This document shows positions 52,524-62,357 of a DNA stretch of 64,000 nt, piece after piece (position 1 is the first letter of the stretch; every line of letters starts with the position of its first letter). The translations under genes and the position numbers were made by a program. The notes beneath the pieces are model-generated. The model was not told the DNA's origin. It made no database searches and worked only from the letters and a program-made list of their open reading frames with translations. The DNA lies in NCBI GenBank assembly GCA_022360055.1, contig JAKSDO010000222.1, positions 1 to 64,000 of the forward strand. Reading direction: 5' to 3'. The stretch comes from Cytophagales bacterium (GTDB lineage Bacteria > Bacteroidota > Bacteroidia > Cytophagales > Cyclobacteriaceae).

Positions 52524-54257
52524 TTATTTCAAAGGGTCAAATGTTCCCCCATCCCAACCTTGCGTTTGTTCAAGATTAGGATTTTGGTCCAGATGAACTT
52601 TGGGTATTCCATAGAAATAGTAGTTGTCGTTAAGATTAAAGAATTCTCCGCTAGATTTTTCAACCTCAAAAGCTTGTGGTGTAAATTTATTCCAAATCTC
52701 ATCGATATTATCAGTTCCCGAAGGGCCTTGTTCACCCGGATTTAGCCAGAATAAAAGGCCGTGTCTGCGGTAGTGGTTATTGAGGATATCAAATCTTCGC
52801 CAACGACGGATGTCATCCCATCTTTTTCCTTCAAAAGCAAATTCGACCTGTCTTTCGCGAACATAAACAGCTCTAATTTCATCTTTCGTATTAGCTTTTA
52901 ATCCAAACCGACCATCACCTGATTCTATTCCTGCACGCTTTCTCACATCATATAAAACTTGCAAGGCTTCTTCTGGTTTTCCTATTTCATTTGCAGCTTC
53001 TCCAAAATTCATTAAAACCTCAGTAAAACGGATCTCAATCCAGTCGACATCACACAATGCAATTGTTTGTGAATTGACATCTTTATCTATCGCTTTTTTT
53101 CGATAAAAACCTGTAAAGTTATAGCTGACACTTCCTGTACCTGATCCGTAATATTGTTCAGCGCTTTGCACGGATTCTCCATCCTGCCAGACATATGACC
53201 ATAGGTAGTCCCCTTCAAGGTCTGAAATCCCATAATTACTTCCATTATATGCAATTGTAGCATAAAATCGATCATCCCTATTTTTCCATAAAGTATCATA
53301 CCCCATTGTTTCGGGATCATATTCGGATCCATCTCTCATCGGGAAGGCATTTACTAATTCAAGCGTTGGCCTGTCGCCCCCTACGGCATTTGCCGTTGCC
53401 CAGATCGGCCTGACAAAATTTTCGTTATGGACATGGTCAGGATAGTAGTATTGATGGACCATTATGCATTCACTATTACCCTCATCATACCAAATGTTAT
53501 CATAATCAGGATACAATTCTTTACCTTGTGATGACAGGAATTGTAATGCCGATTTGTTGGCATTGTAAGCATCGATCCAGCGATCGGCATCATTATTAGG
53601 ATTAAACTGGGGGCTGGCATAAAACAATAGTACCCTGCCTTTAAATGCCATAGCTATTCCTTTGTTGACACGCCCATAATCTTTCTCGGTCCATGAATCC
53701 GGCAGTTTACTTATCGCATCATCCAAATCTTTGACAATTTGTGCAATACATTCGGATGTTTTATTACGCGGTACAAATAAATCATCTCCTTCTTCCGAAG
53801 ATTGAGTGGAAAGGACAAGAGGAACACCACCATAGGCTTTAACCATACCGAAATAAGCAAAAGCCCTCCAAAAAAGTGCCTGCCCTTCTAATAGTGCAAT
53901 TTTATCATCTGTAAGTGTTCCTGAATCTACTCTTTCCAATAAAAAGTTGATTTTCCTAATGATCGCATAAGGCCAATAGTTGTAAGATTCGATGGTTGCA
54001 GTCCCTTTCAAAAAATCATTATAAACTGTTCCTGTAAAGTCGGGAGCTTCGTCAGACTCGCGTCCTGAATAAAATGAGCTATTTGGCATTAAATTATTGT
54101 ATAAATCATTGACGTATGCCTCAGCCTGAGTATAATCATTCCAGATATCAGATGGATTGTATGCTTGCAAATTCTCTTTTTCGAAAATGTCATTACAACT
54201 GCTGAAAAAAAGAATAGATATTACCATAAAATATATTTTGAACTTCATTGTATGCAT
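52524..54257 (-). CDS. SusD/RagB-family glycan-binding lipoprotein (PUL 2)
   Basis: The 577-residue protein (ATG at 54257, with another ATG at 54248) has a lipoprotein signal ending LFFSSC. SusD features include NLQAYNPSDIWNDYTQAEAY, helical repeats (GIAMAFKGRVLLFYASPQFN), and a C-terminal RERQVEFAFEGKRWDDIRRW motif. It is larger than the PUL 1 SusD and belongs to a different SusD type. It binds glycan at the cell surface and works with the SusC 12 bp upstream. The fucosidases downstream suggest a fucose-containing ligand. Confidence 0.93.
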   Translation of the reverse strand: MHTMKFKIYFMVISILFFSSCNDIFEKENLQAYNPSDIWNDYTQAEAYVNDLYNNLMPNSSFYSGRESDEAPDFTGTVYNDFLKGTATIESYNYWPYAIIRKINFLLERVDSGTLTDDKIALLEGQALFWRAFAYFGMVKAYGGVPLVLSTQSSEEGDDLFVPRNKTSECIAQIVKDLDDAISKLPDSWTEKDYGRVNKGIAMAFKGRVLLFYASPQFNPNNDADRWIDAYNANKSALQFLSSQGKELYPDYDNIWYDEGNSECIMVHQYYYPDHVHNENFVRPIWATANAVGGDRPTLELVNAFPMRDGSEYDPETMGYDTLWKNRDDRFYATIAYNGSNYGISDLEGDYLWSYVWQDGESVQSAEQYYGSGTGSVSYNFTGFYRKKAIDKDVNSQTIALCDVDWIEIRFTEVLMNFGEAANEIGKPEEALQVLYDVRKRAGIESGDGRFGLKANTKDEIRAVYVRERQVEFAFEGKRWDDIRRWRRFDILNNHYRRHGLLFWLNPGEQGPSGTDNIDEIWNKFTPQAFEVEKSSGEFFNLNDNYYFYGIPKVHLDQNPNLEQTQGWDGGTFDPLK

Positions 54258-54269
54258 ATTTACAGTTAA

Positions 54270-57200
54270 TTATAACGTGATCGTTAAACCAATACTAAAG
54301 TTTTTCATGTTCGGATAAGAGTTAAAACTGTTAATTTCCGGATCATAGGCTTTAAATTGATTGGTCAAGTAAAACAGGTTTGTGCCCGAGAAAAATACCT
54401 TCGCCCTATTAATACCTGCCTTGTTGATCAATTTTGCAGGCAGAGTATATCCGATATTTAAATATCTCAACCGGATGAAATCAGATTTTTTTAGCCAGAA
54501 TGTTGAATTTGAAAACTGTTGATCGTACCACTCAAAATGAGGTAATGGCATTGAAGCATTCGGATTATCAGGAGACCAATAATCATTCCATATTGCAGAG
54601 ACTCTTGTCCATGGATAAGGGTCTTTCAAAGATCCGGTATAATATTTCTTTGCTCCGGCTACTCCTTGGAAGAATGCTTCAATGCTAAATCCTTTCCAAT
54701 CACCTCCAAAGACAAAACCATAGGTAATCGGAGGGATACTATAGTCGCACAAAACATCCTGGTCATATTTGTCTATTTTACCATCTGGGACACCCCCTGA
54801 ACCACTAATATCTCGATAATTTAACATTCCCATCTGCGGTGTTTTACCCCAAAGTGTCCAACCGTCCGGTATAGCATCCAGGTCTGCCTGGGTGCGTATA
54901 ATATCTTCCGCACGGTAGCCGACAATATAACCCAATGGTCTTCCTATAGGATCCTGCCAATCCTGGATGTTTGTAGCGACATCTTTTTTGATCACCTCGT
55001 TAGTAGCATAGGTAAAATTCCCCTTTACATAATAATTGATTTTATTACCAATCGAATTGTCGTAACTAAGCTCCAATTCATATCCATTAGAATGTACTTC
55101 ACCGTAATTTTCATCCGGCATATTGCCACCGAAGGTAGTCGGGAGGGAAAGAACCCTGCCACCAAGAATATCATAGGTGCTTTTAAACCAATAATCCCCC
55201 GTAACCCTTAAGCTATTAAATAGGCTTGCATCAAATCCTGCATTATATGTCATGGACTTCTCCCATGTAATATTTTCATTTACAATTCCACCGAAGGTGA
55301 TACCACTATGAGAAACTGGCGTTGTACCAAAATAAAACCCTGGAGTCGCGCTATATCTTTCCTGCCATTGCCACCCCCCAACAGCATCGTTTCCTAGTAA
55401 GCCAACTGAAGCTCTTATTTTTAAATCATTAACCAGGGAAGAGCTAAAGAACGGCTCTTCGGAAATTCTCCATGCCCCCGAAACGGATGGGAATAAGCCC
55501 CATCTATTATCAGGGGAAAAGTTCATGGACCCGTCATACCTTAAGGATACGGATAAAAGGTATTTTAAATTATAATCATAATTCAATCGACCTATATAGG
55601 ATAACCTCCCTGTCTCAAATTCATCACCTGCCAAGGAAGAATTGATGTTATCTGAATTTGTTGCAAAAATCTGGTCTTTTGTCAATATTGGGAAGTTTTT
55701 TCTTTTTCCTAAAATATTTGAATAAAACGATTCAAATTGCTCATAGACAAGTACAGCATCAATGTTGTGATTGCCAAAGGCTCTTTTGTAGGATGCTTGA
55801 AAGTTGAGTTGGTAGCTCCTGGCTGCATCATCCGAAATTTCAATAAATTCTTCACTTGGACCATTACTTAAGGAGGTGGTTCCGGTATAAACTACGTCTT
55901 TCCATACTCTTGTTGGTCTGATAATATCATACAGAACGTGCTTTTTTGCAAAAGTTTTTCTTTCAGAATTGTAATTTTCATAACTATATGTCCCTTTTAA
56001 TGAGAGCCCTTTTATAAAAGGCACTTTATACTCCAGGGCCATTACGGCATCCTGGGTATGCTCTCGTTTTTTCCAATAACCAGACCTATTGCTAATTAAT
56101 TCTCCAATATTACCTAGCCATCCTGTATTTGGCGGTTTCCCCTGATAATAAACAGGCTCATAAAATTGCCAGGTTAACATCTTTGACCAAAGGTTTGGAA
56201 GGTCATCTCTATTGTTATCATATTGCCAGTAGAATTTATTTCGCTTAGTGTTAATATTAGAAAGGTTAATATAGGCTGTAAGATTATCCGTGATATTGGC
56301 AGTTATACTGGCCCTTACATTATATTTATTATACGACAAATTATCAACAAACCCCGTTTGACCATAATATGACCCTCCGATGAAGTAAGTAACTCTATCA
56401 TTTCCTCCACTAACATTTAGAGTGTGGCGATTCGTTGTAGGGTCACGATATACTTCCTCCAAATAATCGTACCCATAGCCTCCGTTAACTGTTTTTAGCC
56501 AATCGATCTCTTGGTCTGACCAACGGGCCCAATGTGTAGGCTCAAGATAAGAACGTCCCATGTTTGCAATATCCACCCCACTCATCATTTCAGGGAGTTT
56601 TGTGGGTTTTTCCAGGCTTAGCGAAGAACTAAATGTGATTTCAGGCCTTCCGGCATTACCCGTTTTGGTAGTCACCAAGATTACACCACCATCAGATCGA
56701 GAACCATAAATTGCAGCAGATGCGGCATCTTTTAACACACTTATATCTTGTATTTCCATAGGATCAAGAGCATCAAACACTCTTTTATCACGTACAATCC
56801 CATCAATTACAAAAACAGGATTACTCTTATTCCAACTTCCTTGTGAGCGAATTTGCACACTGGATGAAACCCCGGGCGTCCCGGTATTACTTGAAACGTA
56901 TACTCCTGACATGCGTCCTGCCAACAACGCGGACAGGTTTGATGAAGGAAAAGCCTCCAGTTCTTTTGCTTTAATATTTGCCACAGAACCGGTTAAACTG
57001 ACTTTTTTCTGCGTCCCATAACCGATGACTACTATTTCTTCCAGAGCCGTGATGTCCGGAATTAAAGTAATATCTATGCTGGTTTTCGTTCCAATGACAA
57101 TTTCTTCCTGGACATACCCTACTGAACTAAAAACGAGCATGGAATTTTGATCAGGGACTTTTAAAGAATAGTTCCCGTCAACATCCGTAACTGTTCCCTG

Positions 57201-57701
57201 GGAAGTTCCTTTTACAATAACATTTACTCCTGGTAAGCCTTCATTATCTTCACCGGATACCACCTTACCCGTTACATTTATTCCATCTCTTGTTATCTCA
57301 ATCGGGTTGATGAAAATATCATCTTTTTCGATCTTTTTAACAGTAATCGCTTTGTTTACCTGCTTGAACCGGAGCTTTGCCCTTTTTGATATTTCAAGAA
57401 GATAATCGGCAACCGACTTATTAGTACCAAAAAGATTAACCCGTACATTAATCCTGTCGGTGATCGTCTCGTCGTAAGCAAATCGGTATTCAGTGTTTTT
57501 TTCAATAAATTCAAAGGCTTCCCGGACAGTAATGTTCTTTTTATTTGCACTCAGATAACATTTCCAAACATTCACATTTGACTCAGGCTGGCTAACGCCA
57601 TTGCCGGCAAATAAGAATGTGAAGCTAATGAAGTGAATTGCTGAAATATAAATAAAATACCTTGAGAGCATAATTATTATGCTTAGTAATTTGTTTTTCA
57701 T
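54270..57701 (-). CDS. SusC-family TonB-dependent transporter with STN domain (PUL 2)
   Basis: The 1143-residue protein has a signal sequence, an STN domain (NITVREAFEFIEKNTEYRFA, RAKLRFKQVNKAITV), a CarboxypepD-regulatory domain (GKVVSGEDNEGLPGVNVIVK), a plug (EIVVIGYGTQKKVSLTGSVA, then VQIRSQGSWNKSNPVFVIDG and ISVLKDAASAAIYGSRSDGG) and an outer-membrane barrel. The STN domain links it to the FecR encoded upstream, so it both transports and senses. The ATG at 57701 gives a normal signal peptide. It is the partner of the SusD encoded 12 bp downstream. Confidence 0.93.
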   Translation of the reverse strand: MKNKLLSIIIMLSRYFIYISAIHFISFTFLFAGNGVSQPESNVNVWKCYLSANKKNITVREAFEFIEKNTEYRFAYDETITDRINVRVNLFGTNKSVADYLLEISKRAKLRFKQVNKAITVKKIEKDDIFINPIEITRDGINVTGKVVSGEDNEGLPGVNVIVKGTSQGTVTDVDGNYSLKVPDQNSMLVFSSVGYVQEEIVIGTKTSIDITLIPDITALEEIVVIGYGTQKKVSLTGSVANIKAKELEAFPSSNLSALLAGRMSGVYVSSNTGTPGVSSSVQIRSQGSWNKSNPVFVIDGIVRDKRVFDALDPMEIQDISVLKDAASAAIYGSRSDGGVILVTTKTGNAGRPEITFSSSLSLEKPTKLPEMMSGVDIANMGRSYLEPTHWARWSDQEIDWLKTVNGGYGYDYLEEVYRDPTTNRHTLNVSGGNDRVTYFIGGSYYGQTGFVDNLSYNKYNVRASITANITDNLTAYINLSNINTKRNKFYWQYDNNRDDLPNLWSKMLTWQFYEPVYYQGKPPNTGWLGNIGELISNRSGYWKKREHTQDAVMALEYKVPFIKGLSLKGTYSYENYNSERKTFAKKHVLYDIIRPTRVWKDVVYTGTTSLSNGPSEEFIEISDDAARSYQLNFQASYKRAFGNHNIDAVLVYEQFESFYSNILGKRKNFPILTKDQIFATNSDNINSSLAGDEFETGRLSYIGRLNYDYNLKYLLSVSLRYDGSMNFSPDNRWGLFPSVSGAWRISEEPFFSSSLVNDLKIRASVGLLGNDAVGGWQWQERYSATPGFYFGTTPVSHSGITFGGIVNENITWEKSMTYNAGFDASLFNSLRVTGDYWFKSTYDILGGRVLSLPTTFGGNMPDENYGEVHSNGYELELSYDNSIGNKINYYVKGNFTYATNEVIKKDVATNIQDWQDPIGRPLGYIVGYRAEDIIRTQADLDAIPDGWTLWGKTPQMGMLNYRDISGSGGVPDGKIDKYDQDVLCDYSIPPITYGFVFGGDWKGFSIEAFFQGVAGAKKYYTGSLKDPYPWTRVSAIWNDYWSPDNPNASMPLPHFEWYDQQFSNSTFWLKKSDFIRLRYLNIGYTLPAKLINKAGINRAKVFFSGTNLFYLTNQFKAYDPEINSFNSYPNMKNFSIGLTITL

Positions 57702-57722
57702 AATTTTACAAATATTTGTTAG

Positions 57723-57779
57723 ACAAAATTTTACATAAAGTTTTGTTTTGACTGGCAGTTGGTAGCTGCCAGTTTTTTT
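57723..57779 (+). ncRNA. Candidate antisense small RNA in the fecR-susC spacer (PUL 2)
   Basis: On the plus strand ACAAAA (57723-57728) pairs with TTTTGT (57741-57746). It is followed by CTGGCAG-TTGGTAG-CTGCCAG (57752-57772), a perfect 7-bp stem, and seven T. The T-run is on the strand antisense to susC, 51 bp upstream of its ATG. The same arrangement exists in PUL 1. No promoter was identified. Confidence 0.35.
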
Positions 57780-57812
57780 GTGCTTAACTTGTATTGAACA
57801 TGTGTTTCTTAT

Positions 57813-58832
57813 TTAAAATGTGATAAATACCTTTTTCTTCTTAATAGTGAAAGTAAAGTCCTGGCTATAACTCATCGCGTGGAGTACGTTTTCTAAGTTT
57901 TCATTGTCAAACTCCGCTGTGTACTTCCAATCATTAACAAATGGACCAGTGAGATCAATGCTTACGCCATACCATCGTTCAAGTGTTTCAACCACTTCCT
58001 TTACAGTAGCCCGTTTAAAAGACAATATCCCTTCCTTCCATTTAAAATCAATAATCTCATCTTCTCTGAATTTTTGCACCCCTTTTGAATTGATCTCGGC
58101 GAGTGCCGATTCTCCGGGCAATAATGTCAGTCTGTTCAGGTTTTTTTCCGTATCAATCAATTCTACTAATACCTTTCCCTCTTCCAGCACTACTTTACCC
58201 TTATCGTTCAAATGATACGCATTGACATTGAATGCTGTGCCTAATGCGGTGATACTGAGATGTTCAGTTGAAACGATAAAAGGCCTTCCGGGGTCCCTCT
58301 TTACATTAAAATAAGCCTCTCCCTTCAATTGTATCCTCCGGGAACTACCGGTATTAATTGTTTCAGAATAGGTGATCTGAGAGCTGGAATTGAGCCAGAC
58401 CATGGTGTTGTCCGGTAAGATTACCTGTTTTTTTTGCCCGGACTGAGTGGATATACTTCTGGAAGCTGATGTCAAAGAAGAACTCCGGCCCTGTTCTGAC
58501 TTTGACGCAGAATGTCGTAATACAAATACGCTTATTGCTACAAAGGCTACAACTGCAGCGACTTTCCAGAATATGCTGATAGTCCGCATACGGTTTTTGG
58601 GGGAATGGAATTGCTCTTTCGGATTAAGCGAGGGATCATCAAATGCATTATTTAAAGTAGTGTTACTTCGAACATAAATGCTACCCCTGCCTCTGAGTTG
58701 ATGAAACTCATTGAATACATCTTCATTTTTGGGATCGGTATTAATCCATTCTTCAAGTTGTGAGTGTTCCTGAGGATTCAATTCTCCAGCCAATGATTTC
58801 GCTATTAATTCATTTATATCCTTTTCTGCCAT
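57813..58832 (-). CDS. FecR-family anti-sigma factor (PUL 2)
   Basis: The protein has 339 residues from the ATG at 58832 (a TTG at 58850 is the alternative). A cytoplasmic N-terminal helical region (INELIAKSLAGELNPQEHSQ, LEEWINTDPKNEDVF) binds the sigma factor. One membrane segment lies at about 84-103 (FWKVAAVVAFVAISVFVLR). The periplasmic FecR domain follows (SGQKKQVILPDNTMVWLNSS, GEAYFNVKRDPGRPFIVST, ALGTAFNVNAY), with a C-terminal STN-like region (FKRATVKEVVETLERWYGVS). It lies between the sigma gene and susC of PUL 2. Confidence 0.92.
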   Translation of the reverse strand: MAEKDINELIAKSLAGELNPQEHSQLEEWINTDPKNEDVFNEFHQLRGRGSIYVRSNTTLNNAFDDPSLNPKEQFHSPKNRMRTISIFWKVAAVVAFVAISVFVLRHSASKSEQGRSSSLTSASRSISTQSGQKKQVILPDNTMVWLNSSSQITYSETINTGSSRRIQLKGEAYFNVKRDPGRPFIVSTEHLSITALGTAFNVNAYHLNDKGKVVLEEGKVLVELIDTEKNLNRLTLLPGESALAEINSKGVQKFREDEIIDFKWKEGILSFKRATVKEVVETLERWYGVSIDLTGPFVNDWKYTAEFDNENLENVLHAMSYSQDFTFTIKKKKVFITF

Positions 58833-58899
58833 TGCTTGGTTTTTGTTCAAAAGTATGACAGATAAAAACAGGGAATTACCTACTGGGAATTTTAGTTTT

Positions 58900-59463
58900 T
58901 TAGTCCCGGTATAAACTTATGTGTGTCCTAAGGGTTTTAACGGCCTTTGTAAGTTGATTATTGACTGTTCTTACAGATATATCCAAAAGTTCAGCCACCT
59001 CCTGATACTTCATGCCTTCATCTACTACCATATGATAGATGAGCTTGCGTCGGTCGGGGAAGCTGTTTATCACATCAGACACTTGTTGTCTTAGCTCGTT
59101 ATATAATAATTCGCTTTCAGGGTTCTTATACTCCCACACCAATTCATAAAGGGATTCTTCCTCCACCGTTATTCGCTGTCTATTGGCGCTAAGATTCAAA
59201 AAATTTAATGCACTGTTTTTCGCCGAACGAAAAAGGTATGATTCTACATTATGAACCGCTTTCAATGGCTGGGGATTGGAAAAAATTTTTGAAAATAGAT
59301 CGGAAACTATATCCCTGGCTGGTTCTATCATTTTGATGACTGTAAACACATAAGCGACCAGTCTGTCGTAAAATAAGATGAAAAAATCTCTTTGTGCACC
59401 AGGGTCATTTTTGGAAACAATTCTTAATACCAAATCTTTGATATGTTTATTATCCTTAGTCAC
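58900..59463 (-). CDS. ECF RNA polymerase sigma factor (PUL 2)
   Basis: The 187-residue protein starts at the GTG at 59463; no ATG gives full region 2. Region 2 (FFILFYDRLVAYVFTVIKMI, EPARDIVSDLFSKIFSN) and region 4 (FPDRRKLIYHMVVDEGMKYQ, EVAELLDISVRTVNNQLTKA) match Bacteroidota RpoE-type PUL sigma factors. It probably activates the PUL 2 susC promoter when its FecR partner releases it. Upstream lies a 0.5-kb AT-rich gap with no gene. Confidence 0.9.
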   Translation of the reverse strand: MTKDNKHIKDLVLRIVSKNDPGAQRDFFILFYDRLVAYVFTVIKMIEPARDIVSDLFSKIFSNPQPLKAVHNVESYLFRSAKNSALNFLNLSANRQRITVEEESLYELVWEYKNPESELLYNELRQQVSDVINSFPDRRKLIYHMVVDEGMKYQEVAELLDISVRTVNNQLTKAVKTLRTHISLYRD

Positions 59464-59949
59464 ATATTCCTATTTAATCCATCAATCTGAATGACATTCT
59501 TGTGATATTCAAATTGATTAATCTACCTAAATAAAAGTGGGTTATTCTATTATTTTATCAATAATGACATTGAATTTATAACACTTTATTTCATCATGCC
59601 AATTAGCTCGTGAAACAAGTCATGCCGGAGCAATATTACCATTTTAATTTTAATTACTATTAAAAACTAATATGTTGTTTCGACTAACCAAGTAAAGTAT
59701 CGCACAGTTATTGCCTTTTGATGTTTCACTATTTTATCAGAATTTCATTATTTTGAGGTGTTAAAGTACATTTTTGTACAATACAACCACAAAAACATTA
59801 GTAGAATAAATATCAATTTAATGAAATCAAACGTCTGGGGATCAATTTTTGTCTGAAGAATCCTTTTTCATTGATATTTTTGATAGAGAAATTTATAAAA
59901 GTTTTTGGTGTATTTTTTATAAATAATTTTGTGTGATATAACAATGAAT
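59464..59949. other. AT-rich gap upstream of the PUL 2 sigma gene
   Basis: No open frame of interest, no repeat copy and no strong hairpin was seen. It probably contains the sigma-gene promoter, but no exact TAnnTTTG box was found. Confidence 0.4.
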
Positions 59950-60551
59950 AAATGGGGCTATTCCGGATTTTGAAAATGAAGATCAGGGTTATGATGCCTT
60001 CCTGTATTTATATCCAAGATTTGTCGTCTGGAATTACTATTCAATACATCTGAGTAGTCAACAAATTTCCAGTACCATTGCTAAGATCCAAGCCCTTTAT
60101 AAACGGATATTCGTTGGTGATCCATTTGATTTCTTTTTCTGATGAGTTTTTTGGCAAGCAATATTACGCTGATCAACAGTTTCAAAAGTCTTTACGGTGT
60201 TTTCTGTGTTGGTCATTATAGTTGTGCTTCTTGGTCTATTTGGATTATCGACATTAATGGTGACGCAGCGATCTAAGGAAATCGGCACCAGAAAAGTGTT
60301 GGGAGCAAAGATAATATCCATTGTGCTTTTATTGTCAAGAGATTTTACAAAACTGATAGCCATAGGCGGAACCATTGCTATGCCGGTGATATATATGTGG
60401 TCAAAAAACTGGCTGAGTAATTTTGCGTTTAGAATCGATTTGGATGATACTTATTGTATCCATAATTCTCCTATTTTTAATTTCTCTTATTACAATTGCT
60501 TATCAGGCGATCAAGGCTGCGATACAAAATCCTGTAGATGCTTTGAGATAG
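59950..60551 (+). pseudogene. MacB/FtsX-type ABC permease remnant
   Basis: Three frames carry successive parts of the C-terminal end of an FtsX-like permease. First comes a periplasmic piece (YYSIHLSSQQISSTIAKIQA, GDPFDFFF), then DEFFGKQYYADQQF in a second frame. Then LVIIVVLLGLFGLSTLMVTQ, RSKEIGTRKVLGA and RDFTKLIAIGGTIAMPVIYM in a third, before a last shift to LLFLISLITIAYQAIKAAIQ, NPVDALR and a TAG at 60549. The motif RSKEIGTRKVLGA is diagnostic of the family. Such proteins have about 800 residues in this type; only the last 190 are visible. Function is lost. Confidence 0.8.
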
Positions 60552-61673
60552 GGCCTTTAGGGTTTAGCATTAATTCAAACTTAGTGATGGATCCTGAGTA
60601 TATATCGCCCACCAGGGGACAAGCAGTATTTTGAGTTTTTTTAATTATCGTCCGGTTTTTCCGTTATTGTTCCAGTGGGTAATTTAAGAGTACTATCTTT
60701 ATGTGGCTTGGCAGAAGCTCAATAAGTATCAGTTACTTTCTTGCGTACCGGATCGCCGAATTGTTTCGTCAGGATTGCCATTCGGATTTTGTCCGTCGCA
60801 AACCTCCCAAAACTGGTGCGTTTTTGCATCGCTTGCCCTTTGTAATGGATTTTCTTGTTACGCTTTTGGTATTTAATGTTTTCGACTCACACCGAAACCC
60901 GCTGCTCTTCTAATTGAGATCGAATTGCCGTAAGCTTTCTACTTGACAAACGAAAATCGGGGTTATCGGACATTTCTTTGCCAGGACGAAAATTCAACAC
61001 TGAAGTGGAAGTTATTTCCGCGATTTTTACCGTGTCTTTTCCGGACTGCTAAGTTACTCCTGCTTTGATTCGGAACCAAGTTCCGCTTCTGAGGCGAGGG
61101 GTGTTCGGCTCACCCTCTGTTGTTGTACTTCGCACGTGATACAATCCTGCAAAGGAGTAATTTTATAATTTTTTTATTCTTTTATCTCCATATTCCGGAC
61201 ATCGCTTGCATCGAGGACTTAAGGATACTATAGTTTGCAACTATGCGCTTACACTTCAATTTTTCTTCTCAATTTATCACCGTTTTCAAAATCTTTTTCC
61301 CATCGCATCCTCGTTACAAATGAGGACGAGTGAGGGATAAGCTCTTCGCCAGGAGGGAATCAGTCGGACGCTCGTATTTTTTTAATCCGGATCTAAATTA
61401 AAACAGGCTGAACCGTATGGCCCTGCCAACAATAAATAAGTATATGAAATCAAAATCCACTAATAGAGATCGTCACAATCCGGGTATACAAAATCTTGTG
61501 AGTAAATTGATTGGCCGGCACTGTTTTTCACTACCACGGTAAACATCACTCCGCTGGAGCCAGTTGCGAAAGATTTCTTTCGCATCAATAAAATCATGAA
61601 TTTTATAGAGCGTGATTCGTGTAATGCCGGTTTTAATAATTACAACGAGGGATGGATAAACGATTGAAGAAAT
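60552..61673. other. Non-coding block with decayed frames and palindromes
   Basis: About 1.1 kb without an intact gene. A minus-strand frame at 60973-60887 (MSDNPDFRLSSRKLTAIRSQ) ends in a stop and continues with AMQKRTSFGRFATDKIRMAI, giving about 85 codons of protein-like sequence with one stop; the family is not recognised. A structured region lies at 61054-61160. A further hairpin, TCCTC-GTTACAAAT-GAGGA, is near 61310. It may be a degraded mobile element or a dispersed repeat. Confidence 0.35.
61054..61160 (+). ncRNA. Candidate structured element with an 11-bp closing stem
   Basis: TTACTCC and TTTG (61054-61067, 3-nt bulge) pair with CAAAGGAGTAA (61150-61160). Inside lie CGGAAC-CAA-GTTCCG (61071-61085), GAGGGGTG-TTCGGCT-CACCCTC (61096-61117) and TTGTA...TACAA. 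The T-rich stretch TTTTATAATTTTTTT follows the closing stem on the plus strand. It could be a structured RNA or the end of a mobile element; no known RNA family was recognised. Confidence 0.3.
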
Positions 61674-61937
61674 TCAAACCAAACCGTATTCCTTCAAGGT
61701 GGAATAACTCCCGATCTCCTTTCGGATTTTGAGTTCATAATCAAATCCGTACAGGTCAAAAAAAGCGTAATGTAATAACTCTTTATCCGCATCGGATAGA
61801 TACTTCAATTCCTTTGCGATCAGGCGCCATTCTTGTCGGTCGATAAGGTCTTTGATCCTTTGTGCTATGTTTTGATGCCTGATCGAAACATCTCGCTGTG
61901 AATGAGCCAGAAAATTGACTGCTTTTGCATGATTCAT
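61674..61937 (-). CDS. Small hypothetical protein
   Basis: The 87-residue protein starts at the ATG at 61937 (a TTG at 61964 would add nine residues). It is largely helical and charged: FLAHSQRDVSIRHQNIAQRI, KDLIDRQEWRLIAKELKYLS, DADKELLHYAFFDLYGFDYE. No signal peptide, membrane segment or known motif is seen. It stands alone between decayed regions. Codon composition looks normal for the neighbourhood, so it may be real. Confidence 0.45.
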   Translation of the reverse strand: MNHAKAVNFLAHSQRDVSIRHQNIAQRIKDLIDRQEWRLIAKELKYLSDADKELLHYAFFDLYGFDYELKIRKEIGSYSTLKEYGLV

Positions 61938-61964
61938 AACCGGACTTGGAAATTTGGGCTTCAA

Positions 61965-62357
61965 AGATATTGCAAAATTATTACAAAATAAATTTTAGAC
62001 GATCCAAATGTTAATTATTAAAATCAAACGTAAGCACAGGCAATAATATGGCCTTAATCTTTAAATTTAGGAGTGTCGGAACCTATTGAAAACGCTTTTA
62101 TTATCCGTATCCGGTACTCCGGGAAAAATATGATTCGAAATAAACTCGGACTTGACTTCTTTTTAATCGAAAAAAATTTTTTTAAACGATAAAATCTCAA
62201 ACTATTGTCGATATTGCTTCCACTCAGCAATAAACATCTTATTGCGCTAAATATAAATTATTATTGGATTTTTTTGATTACTACCATCAAATTGTAAACC
62301 TAAACTAAAAAGAGGACTGTTATGGTGATGAATTTCGCATCGAAAACCAACATAATT
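61965..62357. other. AT-rich gap upstream of the DUF2961 genes
   Basis: No gene or repeat was seen in these 393 bases. It presumably carries the promoter for the DUF2961 region. A longer ATG at 62322 exists but gives a poorer signal peptide than 62358. Confidence 0.4.

Noticed and set aside
61054..61160. Structured block as a retron ncRNA or tRNA
   Set aside because: There is no reverse transcriptase gene downstream, and the stems do not fit the tRNA cloverleaf or a TTCGA T-loop.
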